Of a stretch of DNA of 34,948 bases, positions 7,884 through 16,206 are shown piece after piece. A program made the translations under genes and the position numbers. The DNA lies in the NCBI GenBank assembly GCA_022826505.1, contig JAJDUQ010000261.1:1-34948 (forward strand). Reading direction: 5' to 3'. The notes under the pieces were generated by a model. The model made no database searches, was not told where the DNA came from, and saw nothing but the letters and a program-made list of their open reading frames with translations. Position 1 is the stretch's first letter, and each line of letters opens with the position of its first letter. The stretch is from Gammaproteobacteria bacterium. GTDB taxonomy: Bacteria > Pseudomonadota > Gammaproteobacteria > HK1.

Positions 7884-9569
7884 TCAGGCCGTTCGCTTCA
7901 GCCGCTCGTGCTCGAGCATCGCGTCGAGCGGTTTCGTATAGGGTACGCTCGGAGACTTCGGCTCCGCCGGATCGATATGGCAATCGAACAGCGCAAGGCC
8001 ACTTTGCAGGAGTCCCTGCGACAACGTCGGAAGATCCTCTCTCCGGCTAATCGTATGACTTGGCATGCCCATCGCCTGGGCAATTCCGGCGCAATTCACA
8101 TGCTCGCCGAAATCGCTGAGGACCCGACTGGACGCGCCGATTCGGTGCTCGAAATCGCGTGTCGATCCAAGGCCGCCGTTGTTGAACACGATGACCTTGA
8201 GATTGTCGCACCGTTCCACGACCGCAGTGCGCAACTCCGCGCTCGACATGAGGATGCAGCCGTCCCCGCAGATGGCGATCACCGAGGCTCCAGGGTGGGC
8301 GATGCTCGCGCCGACCGCGGCCGGAAGCCCGAACCCCATCGAGCCGAAATGACACGATGCGATCGACTTCCGGGGATGAGAGCAGGGCGCGTACTGCGTC
8401 ACCCAGTACTTGTGCGACCCCGAGTCCTTGACCGCAATCGCATCGCGTAGCGCCTCCGATGCGGCATTGATAATCTCGCGGGCACCGAGGGCGCCTCGAC
8501 GCACCATTGCGCGGGGTTCCGAGCGTCTCCACGCGCGGAGCTCGTCGAGGTTGTCCCGACACCGGACGGGATGTGACATGCAGGCGTCCAGCTCCGTCAG
8601 AACGGCGTGCACCGACTCGTTGATTGCGATGTCCACCGGTATGGTGCGTCCGAGCGCTGCAGCATCGAGATCCACCTGAATCTTCACCGCATTCGGTGCG
8701 AACGCCTCTCGGTCTGCCGTGGCACGATCGTCCAGACCGGTCCCGAGCGCCAGGACAACGTCGGCATTCTGCACGAGAAATGCCGCATCGCCGCTTCCCG
8801 TGTGACGGAGGAACCCTCCATAGCGGGGATCGGACGACAGGATCACTCCGGTGCCTCCCATCGTGTGGACGGCCGGGATGTCGGCCGCTTCGATGAATGC
8901 ACGTACATGCCGATAGTCGCGCCGGGCGCCGCGGCCAACGACAAGGACCGGCCGGCGAGCGCTCCGCAGACAATCCGCCGTGCGCTCCACCGCACGCCGG
9001 CCGTGCGCGCTTGCAAGCGTGGAAATGCGCTCGGGCATGACAATGAATTCGGGCGGGGCTTCAAGCGCACTGCTCAGCAACGTGTACGGAAGATCCAGAA
9101 GGGTGGGACCGTGGGGCTCGGTCCAGGCGGTTCGAACCAGCTCCGAAAGGACCGCCGGAACATGCTCGGGCGCATCGACATATCGCGCCTGCTTCACGGC
9201 GCCGGAGGCTTCGAACGCGGTTACAGGGTCGAACTCCTGAAAGCTGTGCCGGCCATGACACGCCTGGGCCACGTTGCCGGTTATCGCCAACATCGGAACA
9301 CCGTCGAGACGTGCCGACATGAGCGATGTAAGCAGATTCGTGGTCGCGGGTCCTTTCGACACGCACACGACCCCCGGCGCTCCCGACGATTCCGTATAGC
9401 CCGCCGCCGCAAACGCCGCACCCCTCTCGTCCGCGGTCTGCACATAGCGGATACCTTCCGACGTTGCCGCCTGCAGCAACTGCAGATTGGACTGGCCGGG
9501 GTAGCCGAACATGCAATTCACGTTCGACCGTCGGAGTGTCCGTGCGATGAATTCGGCGACGTTCTGCAC
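7884..9569 (-). CDS. Thiamine diphosphate-dependent enzyme, acetolactate synthase-like
   Basis: A 561-residue ThDP enzyme with three domains: an N-terminal Pyr domain with the cofactor-activating Glu48 (TADERGAAFAAAGY), a central Rossmann-like domain at about 195-330, and a C-terminal PP domain with HFGSMGFGLPAAVGA at 407-421. The metal/ThDP motif GDG at 435-437 is closed by NN at 463-464. It could be an acetolactate synthase relative, a 2-oxoacid decarboxylase or a carboligase such as a sulfoacetaldehyde or glyoxylate enzyme. No ilvN-like regulatory subunit is adjacent, so a catabolic paralogue is more likely than a biosynthetic AHAS. The GTG start at 9569 follows GAGGA by about 9 bp. It is first in the leftward run with the aminotransferase and flavin reductase. 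Confidence 0.87.
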   Translation of the reverse strand: MQNVAEFIARTLRRSNVNCMFGYPGQSNLQLLQAATSEGIRYVQTADERGAAFAAAGYTESSGAPGVVCVSKGPATTNLLTSLMSARLDGVPMLAITGNVAQACHGRHSFQEFDPVTAFEASGAVKQARYVDAPEHVPAVLSELVRTAWTEPHGPTLLDLPYTLLSSALEAPPEFIVMPERISTLASAHGRRAVERTADCLRSARRPVLVVGRGARRDYRHVRAFIEAADIPAVHTMGGTGVILSSDPRYGGFLRHTGSGDAAFLVQNADVVLALGTGLDDRATADREAFAPNAVKIQVDLDAAALGRTIPVDIAINESVHAVLTELDACMSHPVRCRDNLDELRAWRRSEPRAMVRRGALGAREIINAASEALRDAIAVKDSGSHKYWVTQYAPCSHPRKSIASCHFGSMGFGLPAAVGASIAHPGASVIAICGDGCILMSSAELRTAVVERCDNLKVIVFNNGGLGSTRDFEHRIGASSRVLSDFGEHVNCAGIAQAMGMPSHTISRREDLPTLSQGLLQSGLALFDCHIDPAEPKSPSVPYTKPLDAMLEHERLKRTA

Positions 9570-10039
9570 TTTGGCATTCCTCAGCTTACCGCCTCTCAGC
9601 AGCGTTGCGAAACGCGTTGGATGCCCGCGTGAGTCGTGAGATGAGGCCGTATTGGGCGTGACCTGCGGATCCTACATCGACTGTCACGCCCATCGGAACC
9701 GCCGGATGCTCCTCTTGATTGAAAATCCGCAGGCCGGTTCGCCGGCTCGTGCCAGCGCTTCGACGTTCACTGGCTTACATTCGATTCGATCGTGCCATGG
9801 GCTGATGACCTCGATATTCACGACCGTCCCCGTGGCTCCTGCGCATGCCATGGCCTTGCTGCTTGCCGTCCGTGCGCTTGGCCGGTTGACAACGCCTCAT
9901 TCGTTGCCATGCTCAGGGTACACCCGTCTTTCCGACGAATGTTACATCAACGAACCTCCGTCATGGCTACACAATGTGCTTGATAGTCCGTGCAATTTCG
10001 TGGTGTCATGGCCCCACGCGGATGCGCACGGGGTGCTGA
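9570..10039. promoter_or_regulatory. Divergent intergenic region upstream of the signalling cluster
   Basis: These 470 bp lie between the leftward ThDP gene and the rightward five-gene signalling cluster. An open frame from 9652 crosses it, but its translation is rich in Cys, His and Ser, has no family character and no ribosome binding site, so I treat it as non-coding. A stop codon lies directly before the sensor's ATG at 10040. Composition is visibly less GC-rich from about 9880 to 10010. A tentative promoter is listed at 9886-9913. Confidence 0.45.
9886..9913 (+). promoter_or_regulatory. Tentative sigma-70-like promoter for the signalling cluster
   Basis: A perfect -35 hexamer TTGACA stands at 9886-9891. 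The best -10 at the right spacing (16 bp) is CATGCT at 9908-9913, a poor match to TATAAT. It is the only full -35 consensus seen in the region and points toward the cluster, leaving a leader of about 120 bases. Confidence 0.25.
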
Positions 10040-10828
10040 ATGGCGTTCGGACTGGCATCGCAACTGACGCTGGCGCTGGCGGCAATTCTGGCGGCCGGCG
10101 TGGCCATCACTGCCACTCTGAGCCAGCACATGTTCGAACGCACGCTTGCCGATTTTCTCGCCTCACGGTTCGAGTTCGAGCTGAACGACATCCGTCAGCG
10201 GGTGCAGACGCAGATGGACCTCGGTATCGCGCTCGCTGAACTCCAGGGCATAGCCGAGGAACTGGACGAGTACCGACGGGCAGACGAGAAGATCCTGTCC
10301 ATCGAGATTTTCGACGATACCGGCATCGTGCTGTTCAGCACCGATCCCAGCTTCATCGGTGACCTCGTCACGGAGGAATGGGTGACATCGTGGCGAGCCA
10401 GCCGCGGCAGGGAGGTCTGGTCCGATCTGGAGCGCGACGCCCGTGTCGTCGGGGTCCCGCTACGAGATAACCTCGGCCGCGATGTCGGCTCGCTCGCGCT
10501 GCGCTATTCCCGCGACTTCTTTGACGACACCGTGGCCGAACAGACGGCGCGACTGGTCATCGTCGGCGCGGTGGTGGTGCTGGGCATGACTCCGCTGAGC
10601 ATTATCGGAGCAATGATCATGCTGCGGAGACTGCGCGGGGAGCTGCGAGGCATTTCCGACTCCCTGGACGAAATCACGAATCAGCACGCAGGCGGCGTGG
10701 CGCTCGACGAGATGCGGACCGACCATCCGGAGCTCGCCGCCTTCGCGACCACCGCCCGGGCTGCTTACGACGACATCGATGCTGCCATCAAGGAAATTCG
10801 ACGGCTGGACGAAGAAGAAGCCGTATGA
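10040..10828 (+). CDS. Membrane sensor-like protein with extracytoplasmic domain, no output domain
   Basis: A 262-residue protein with helix 1 at about 7-27, an extracytoplasmic region of about 145 residues, helix 2 at about 174-197, and a cytoplasmic tail of about 65 residues. The outer region has the look of a single Cache sensor fold (KILSIEIFDDTGIVLFSTDP, later GRDVGSLALRYS). The tail after RRLRGELRGISDSLDEI resembles a HAMP-like or coiled linker, but no kinase, cyclase or methyl-accepting domain follows. It may pass a signal by pairing with the next proteins. The frame has TGA immediately before ATG 10040, which fixes the upstream limit. Its stop overlaps the next start as ATGA, so translation is probably coupled. 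The Cache assignment is from pattern, not alignment. Confidence 0.75.
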   Translation: MAFGLASQLTLALAAILAAGVAITATLSQHMFERTLADFLASRFEFELNDIRQRVQTQMDLGIALAELQGIAEELDEYRRADEKILSIEIFDDTGIVLFSTDPSFIGDLVTEEWVTSWRASRGREVWSDLERDARVVGVPLRDNLGRDVGSLALRYSRDFFDDTVAEQTARLVIVGAVVVLGMTPLSIIGAMIMLRRLRGELRGISDSLDEITNQHAGGVALDEMRTDHPELAAFATTARAAYDDIDAAIKEIRRLDEEEAV

Positions 10829-12966
10829 CTGCCCCTGCGGAAAGCCGGAGACCTGACCGCGGACTCATGCCCAAGGGCGTCACCCGCGCGCGCGGAACCC
10901 TCGGTCGACTGGTACTGCTCGCCGCGAGCATCCTGTTGCTCGGCCAGACCGTCGTCGCCTGGTTCGCCGTGACCGGGTTCGAACGGGTGCTCGAGCCGCA
11001 ACTGAGCAGGAAGGCCGATGTCGTCGGTCGTGCCGTCGCCTCTCAGCTCAGATTCGTCGTGAACGATCTGCGCATTCCCCCCGACGAACTGGTGGCGGTC
11101 GATCCGTTTCTCGACAAGATCCTCTCCTCGAATTCGGACATCAAGTACCTGCTCATCCTCGATGCCTCCTCGGAGGTTCTGTTCGCACGCGGTGTTTCTC
11201 CTGAAGTTCTGGAACGCATCCTGCCCGGCCTGCCCGACTCCCGCAGTGCAGCGACCTCCAAGAGCGAAGTCTCGGGATTCATCAACGGCGCATTTCCGAT
11301 CGTCACCGACGACGCAGTCAGCGCCGTGCTGCATGTCGGTGTCAGTGGGGAATACGTTCGCAACCGGTTGTCCGATCTCCTGTACGAAGCCGTCACCGTC
11401 ATCGTGGTCTCCTTGCTGGTGACGCTGGAAATCCTGATGTTCATGATGAGCGTGCGGGTTTCCGGGCCCATGGAACGCATCGAGACCATGCTGGCGGACG
11501 GTGCTCGAGGAATATTCGGCAATCAGCTCCTGATTCGTTCAGGCGACGAGATAGGACAACTCGTTTCCGCCCTGAATCGCACGCTGCGCAGTCTGCGGCA
11601 GCGCTATGAAGACTTCCAGTTCGACGCGAGAGAGATCAGGGACGCCCAGATCGACAAGGGCATCGCACAACGAATCTGGACGGCGTGTCAGCAGGTCGAC
11701 GACCGTTACCGCTTCGCGGGCGGCGAGGCGCTTCGGCCGCGAAGCGCCATGCAGATGAGGGTGCCGCTGTTTCTGTTCATGTTCGCGGAAGAGTTGCCGC
11801 GCTCCTTCCTGCCGTTGTTCGTCGCTCGGCTCAGTCCGGTCGACGCAACCATATCGGACGAGTTGCTGTTCGGATTGCCGATTGCACTGTTCATGCTCGC
11901 GGGGGCAGTCACGGTTCCGTTCGGCGGCCGACTCTCGGATCGGTTCGGGGCCCGGGCGGTATTCCTTGCGGGAATCGTGCCCGCCATCATCGGCTATTTC
12001 GGCACCTTTCTTGCCCAAGGGTACTACGACCTCATCGGATGGCGTGTCCTTTCAGGCTTTGGCTATGGGTTGATATTCATCGCCGCTCAAGCCTGGGTGG
12101 CTGAGAATACGCAGGAGCGCAGCCGAGCCCAGGACATGTCCGTGTTCGTCGGTGCGGTGTTCGCCGCTACCATCTGCGGACCGTCCATCGGCGGCATCCT
12201 CGCTGGACGCATCGGCTACGAGGCGACATTCCTGATCTCGGCGACGTTGGCCGTCGTCTCGGGACTTATCGTCTACACCATGCTCGACAAGGGGCCGACA
12301 AGAAGGCCAATGCTCCGGGTCGCCAGCGTGGGCGACGAGTGGCGTGCTCTCCTCTCCGATGGCCGCCTTTTTGCCGTCACCATCTTCGCCGCTGTGCCAG
12401 GAAAGCTCATTCTGGCCGGCTTTCTGTTCTATCTGGTACCGCTTTACCTGAGCGAACTCGGAAACCGGCAGTCCGTCATCGGATGGATGATCATGCTCTA
12501 CGGTGTGTCGACGCTTCTCTGCATGCCGTTTGCTACCCGATTCGCCGACCGCTCCGGGCGACATGCCACCGTTGTCGCGGTGGGCGGCGTAGTTGCAGGC
12601 CTCGGATGCCTTGCAAGCCTGTCCGACCACGCTGTCGGCGGCGCGTCAAACGCGGTGATGATTGCTATCCTCGCGCTCGGCGTCGGTCACGCGCTCTCTC
12701 TCGCCTCGCAGTTGGCCATCGTGCAGGAAATGGCCAGTCGCCACCATAGTCTCGGCCAGGCATCCATCATCGGCGCCTATCGGCTCGTGGAACGGGCGGG
12801 AATGGTGCTGGGACCGGTGGTCGCGGGCGCGCTCGCAGCCAGTTTCGGCTACCAGGGTGCCATCGTCGGAATCGGCGTCATCGTGCTGGTATCCATCGTC
12901 CTGTACATGATCATGATGCAGATTTCGGAACGCCCGTCCCTCGTGCGACGGAGGAAAATCGCGTGA
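10825..12966 (+). CDS. Sensor-HAMP module fused to a major facilitator superfamily transporter
   Basis: A 713-residue protein with an unusual order. Helix 1 is at 28-50, an extracytoplasmic Cache-like domain at about 51-187 (DIKYLLILDASSEVLFARG), helix 2 at 188-210. A HAMP domain follows at about 211-263, with its conserved proline in SGPMERIE and the DEIGQL motif at 241-246. A charged, probably helical linker (256-300) leads to a full MFS domain at about 310-700. The MFS part shows motif A between its helices 2 and 3 (GGRLSDRFGARAVF, 367-380), the half-repeat copy RFADRSGRHAT (572-582), and about twelve hydrophobic segments. HAMP domains normally drive kinases, phosphatases or chemoreceptors; here the downstream partner is a transporter. 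The reading frame is continuous and the junction lies mid-frame, so this is not a frameshift artefact. Its ends overlap both neighbours by 4 bp. The transported solute is unknown. Confidence 0.88.
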   Translation: MTAPAESRRPDRGLMPKGVTRARGTLGRLVLLAASILLLGQTVVAWFAVTGFERVLEPQLSRKADVVGRAVASQLRFVVNDLRIPPDELVAVDPFLDKILSSNSDIKYLLILDASSEVLFARGVSPEVLERILPGLPDSRSAATSKSEVSGFINGAFPIVTDDAVSAVLHVGVSGEYVRNRLSDLLYEAVTVIVVSLLVTLEILMFMMSVRVSGPMERIETMLADGARGIFGNQLLIRSGDEIGQLVSALNRTLRSLRQRYEDFQFDAREIRDAQIDKGIAQRIWTACQQVDDRYRFAGGEALRPRSAMQMRVPLFLFMFAEELPRSFLPLFVARLSPVDATISDELLFGLPIALFMLAGAVTVPFGGRLSDRFGARAVFLAGIVPAIIGYFGTFLAQGYYDLIGWRVLSGFGYGLIFIAAQAWVAENTQERSRAQDMSVFVGAVFAATICGPSIGGILAGRIGYEATFLISATLAVVSGLIVYTMLDKGPTRRPMLRVASVGDEWRALLSDGRLFAVTIFAAVPGKLILAGFLFYLVPLYLSELGNRQSVIGWMIMLYGVSTLLCMPFATRFADRSGRHATVVAVGGVVAGLGCLASLSDHAVGGASNAVMIAILALGVGHALSLASQLAIVQEMASRHHSLGQASIIGAYRLVERAGMVLGPVVAGALAASFGYQGAIVGIGVIVLVSIVLYMIMMQISERPSLVRRRKIA

Positions 12967-14000
12967 GACGACCCATCCGCCTTGCAACCCTGATACTGTG
13001 TCTCGCGTTCGGCCTCATGGCCACGCGAGGACTGGCCCAGACCTCGAATGACGGCCAGACCCTCACTCCCTTCCGAATCTTCGGTGTGGTATGGCGCGGA
13101 GAGACGGACGTCGAACGAGGATTCCGCGCCTACCTGACCCAGCGCGGTATCCCGTTCGAAATGACGGTGCGCAATCTGAACCTCGACCGGCGCAACGCAC
13201 CACCGATCGTGGAGGAGATCAAGCGCGTCCGGCCCGACCTGATCTACACGTGGGGGACGGGCACCACCACCAGTATTGTGGGCAAGATCGATACCGACTC
13301 GCCGGAGTCCTTTGTACGGGACATCCCCGGTGTGTTCACAGTCGTGGCGTATCCCAAGGCGGCCCGGATCGTGGAGAGTTTCGAACGCCCCGGCCGCATC
13401 GTCACCGGCGTCGGATTTCTGGCCTCCGTCGAATCCCATCTCCATACGATTCGGGCCTATCGGCCGTTCAGGACGATCGCGGTCATCTACAACGAAGGCG
13501 CGACCAACTCGCGCATCAACGTCCAGGAGCTGCTCGACTACGCTCCCAACCTGGACATGAAGGTCATCCCGATTCCGGTGCCGATGAAGGACGGCAAGCC
13601 GGACCCGGACACGGTGCCCGAACTCGTCAAGCAGGCCCAGGAGAAGGGCGCCGAGCTTCTGTACATGGGGCCGGACGCCTTCATCGTGCGCAATGCCAAC
13701 GCCTACACCGCCGCCGCGATCGCTGCCGGCCTGCCGACGTTCTCCGCCGTCCAGGCGCCGCTGAAGAACTCCCGGGCGATGTTCGGACTGGTGACCGACT
13801 ACCATACCCTCGGCAAGCTGACGGCGCTCCAGGCGGAGCGAATCCTGGTCGAGAAGCGGTCACCGGAAGAGCTGCCGGTGGCGCGTCTCGCCCGCTACAA
13901 GCTGTGGATCAACATCGACGTCGCGAGGGAGCTCCGCATGTATCCGCCCATGGACATGATCGCCATCGCGGACTTCAACACGAGCCCGATCGAAGGCTAG
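12963..14000 (+). CDS. ABC transporter-type substrate-binding protein (ABC_sub_bind family), orphan
   Basis: A 345-residue exported periplasmic protein. A signal peptide covers 1-25 (basic start, hydrophobic core LATLILCLAFGLMA, cleavage probably after GLA). The mature part is a two-lobed binding protein of the PF04392/TrpX-like type. Features include FGVVWRGETDVERGFRAYL, VEEIKRVRPDLIYTWGTGTT, TVVAYPKAARIV, VIYNEGATNSRINVQEL, YMGPDAFIVRNAN and GLPTFSAVQAPL. No ABC permease or ATPase gene is adjacent, so it may feed ligand information to the neighbouring membrane sensors or hand its ligand to the MFS fusion. The GTG start at 12963 overlaps the previous stop, with GGAGG 8 bp upstream. Ligand not predictable; relatives bind aromatic amino acids and other small solutes. 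Confidence 0.9.
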   Translation: MRRPIRLATLILCLAFGLMATRGLAQTSNDGQTLTPFRIFGVVWRGETDVERGFRAYLTQRGIPFEMTVRNLNLDRRNAPPIVEEIKRVRPDLIYTWGTGTTTSIVGKIDTDSPESFVRDIPGVFTVVAYPKAARIVESFERPGRIVTGVGFLASVESHLHTIRAYRPFRTIAVIYNEGATNSRINVQELLDYAPNLDMKVIPIPVPMKDGKPDPDTVPELVKQAQEKGAELLYMGPDAFIVRNANAYTAAAIAAGLPTFSAVQAPLKNSRAMFGLVTDYHTLGKLTALQAERILVEKRSPEELPVARLARYKLWINIDVARELRMYPPMDMIAIADFNTSPIEG

Positions 14001-14027
14001 GAAGGACGCGGAAGAGGCGCTAGATCG

Positions 14028-16181
14028 GTGCTGCTGCGTACCCGAATCAGCCTGCTCGTCATTCTGGCCTTTGCAGTCATCTGCATTGGTCTCGTGGCTG
14101 CCTCTCTCAAGCGCGAGGAGTTGCTCACGGAGCAGTTCGTGGGCGCCACCGTCGCCGATCGTTCCACGCTGTGGCGCAAGATCAACGCGAGCCTCGTCCT
14201 GCGCATGGCGGACAAGACCTGGATTGCGGCCGAGGACGAATCATTCCTCAAAGCCGTCTACACGGGCGACCAGATCGAAATCCAACGGCTTGGCGCGATC
14301 ATCGCGGAGCAACTCCGCGACCAGAATCTCGCCCATCGATTCGACGTACTCAACGCCGACGGATCGCTCGCCTACTCCTCGCGTTCCGATGTCTTCCAGA
14401 CCCCGATCGTCACCGCCGAGGTGGCGAGGCACGCCGCGCTCGAGGGCGTCCGCGTCCACGGCGTCGGCAATGATCAGGCCCGCAATATCGCAGTCGCCCT
14501 GGCATTCCCGCTGAACGCCCCCACGGGTGCGATCGGTATCGCCGGAACGGCCGTTTATGCCACGGATATCGACGAGGCGATCCTCGAATTGGAGGAGGCC
14601 ACCAAATCATCGGTGCTGATCGTCAACCGTCGGGGAAGACTGCTCGCCGGTTCGGCGACGGACCTGTGGACAAGCATCGGAAAGCTCATCGATCTGACCG
14701 GGGTCGATTCCCTGCAGGTGGTGGAGACGAACGATCGCGTCTACTCGGCCGTGGTACTTCCAGAGAGAGCCGAGCTTGGCAGCCTGGTCGCACGCCTCGT
14801 CAGCATCAAGGATGTGACGGAACTCGCCCACCGACAGAGGCGGGTCAGCCAGTTCACCGTCGGGGCAATGATCTTCTTCTTCGTGCTGGTGCTGCTCGGC
14901 CTCGGCTACTACATGGCTCGTTCCTTCGCGCCACTGACCGAGGGCGTCGGGGTGCTGAACGCCTTGTCGCGAGGTGATCTTCAGGCCCGGATTGAAGGTA
15001 CAAGCGGGCGCAATGACGAGGTGGGGCGGATCGCCGGGGCCGTCAACGTATTCCGTGCGAACCTGATTGCCTTCGACCGCTTCCGCCGCTCGCGCGAGCG
15101 CCAGCGCCACCGCCAGGAGCGTTTCATTCGGCGGGAGATGACCGAGCTGGCCGATACGCTCGACAAGGACGAACGCGACACGGTGCTGGAGGAACTGGAC
15201 CAACTCGAGCACGTGGTCCAGGACACGCCCGGAAACGAGGACGTGGTCCTGTCGATCGCCGACGCGACCGACAGCGCTTCGAGCGCACTGACCCGAGAGC
15301 TCGACAGCCTTGCCATGACGGCGCTGGCGTTCCAGAAGATGTCGGAGCGAGTTCAGGACCAGAACCAGCGACTGCGCGAGGCGCTCGCCACCAAGAACGC
15401 ATTCATTGCGCTTCAGAAAGAGCTGGATATCGCGGCCCGCGTGCAGCTCTCGCTGCTGCCGAAAACGATGCCGCTGTCCGACACGGTCGAGATGACCGGC
15501 ATCATGAGACCTGCAAAGGAGGTGGGCGGCGACTTCTACGACTTCTTCAATCTCGATCGCCACCACATCGGTGTGGTGGTCGCCGACGTGTCCGGCAAGG
15601 GCGTACCGGCTGGTCTGTTCATGGTCATGGCACGCACGATGATCCGCGCCACCGCCAGACAACACGTCGATGCGCCGGGCCGCGTCCTCGCCATCGTCAA
15701 CGACTTTCTGGAGCAGAACAACGCCGAGGAGCTGTTCGTGACCGTATTCTACGGCGTACTGGACGATCGCACCGGACATTTCGTCTATGCCAACGGCGGC
15801 CACAATCCCCCAATTCTGGTCGAAAGCGACGACGCCGGTCCCCTGCAGACGACCGGCGGTGTCGCGCTCGGCATGTTCGACGGTCTCGACTACGACGACG
15901 GCCACGTGGACATGGAGCCCGGAACGCGTCTCGTCTTGTTCTCCGATGGCGTGACCGAAGCGTTCGACGACCACGACGAGCCATTCGGCGACGATCGGCT
16001 GCTGGTCACCGCCCGCACCCTTCCCGTGGCCCAGGGCCCACGAAAGGATGTGACGGACATCGTCAGCGCCGTTGACGACTTCACCGGCGAGGCGCCCCAG
16101 TTCGACGACATCACCTGCGTCGTGCTCTGCTACAAGGGAACGCTGTCTCCAGACCACGCCTCGCCCGAAGCCACGGTGTGA
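14028..16181 (+). CDS. Membrane sensor-HAMP-SpoIIE (PP2C-like) serine phosphatase
   Basis: A 717-residue transmembrane phosphatase. Helix 1 is at 5-26, an extracytoplasmic double-Cache-like region at 27-274, helix 2 at 275-297, HAMP at about 298-350 (NDEVGRIAGAVN). A basic and then acidic coiled linker runs to 475, with the RsbU-like lead-in QLSLLP at 473-478. The SpoIIE phosphatase domain fills about 485-702. Metal-binding acidic residues are seen in GGDFYDFF (Asp502), VADVSGKGVPAG (Asp520), FSDGVTEAF (Asp640) and FDDITCVVL (693-694). The enzyme would dephosphorylate a phosphoserine on a STAS-domain antagonist under control of a periplasmic signal. It starts with GTG 14028 behind AAGAGG, 27 bp after the binding protein. 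The ATPase of the switch follows after 25 bp. No STAS gene is present locally. Confidence 0.93.
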   Translation: MLLRTRISLLVILAFAVICIGLVAASLKREELLTEQFVGATVADRSTLWRKINASLVLRMADKTWIAAEDESFLKAVYTGDQIEIQRLGAIIAEQLRDQNLAHRFDVLNADGSLAYSSRSDVFQTPIVTAEVARHAALEGVRVHGVGNDQARNIAVALAFPLNAPTGAIGIAGTAVYATDIDEAILELEEATKSSVLIVNRRGRLLAGSATDLWTSIGKLIDLTGVDSLQVVETNDRVYSAVVLPERAELGSLVARLVSIKDVTELAHRQRRVSQFTVGAMIFFFVLVLLGLGYYMARSFAPLTEGVGVLNALSRGDLQARIEGTSGRNDEVGRIAGAVNVFRANLIAFDRFRRSRERQRHRQERFIRREMTELADTLDKDERDTVLEELDQLEHVVQDTPGNEDVVLSIADATDSASSALTRELDSLAMTALAFQKMSERVQDQNQRLREALATKNAFIALQKELDIAARVQLSLLPKTMPLSDTVEMTGIMRPAKEVGGDFYDFFNLDRHHIGVVVADVSGKGVPAGLFMVMARTMIRATARQHVDAPGRVLAIVNDFLEQNNAEELFVTVFYGVLDDRTGHFVYANGGHNPPILVESDDAGPLQTTGGVALGMFDGLDYDDGHVDMEPGTRLVLFSDGVTEAFDDHDEPFGDDRLLVTARTLPVAQGPRKDVTDIVSAVDDFTGEAPQFDDITCVVLCYKGTLSPDHASPEATV

Positions 16182-16206
16182 ATGCGGTCCTTCGAGAAAC
16201 AGACCA

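Noticed and set aside
9662..9733. 9-bp inverted repeat CCTGCGGAT / ATCCGCAGG with a 54-bp loop
   Set aside because: A 9-bp match at such distance is expected by chance about once in two or three regions of this size.
9652..10239. Open frame across the intergenic region before the signalling cluster
   Set aside because: It has no family character, an odd Cys/His/Ser composition and no ribosome binding site, and it overlaps the true sensor gene in another frame.
16072..16206. Upstream ATG extension of the RsbW-like ATPase
   Set aside because: It would overlap the phosphatase by 110 bp, and the added residues are Pro/Arg/Ser-rich and unlike any HATPase N-terminus.
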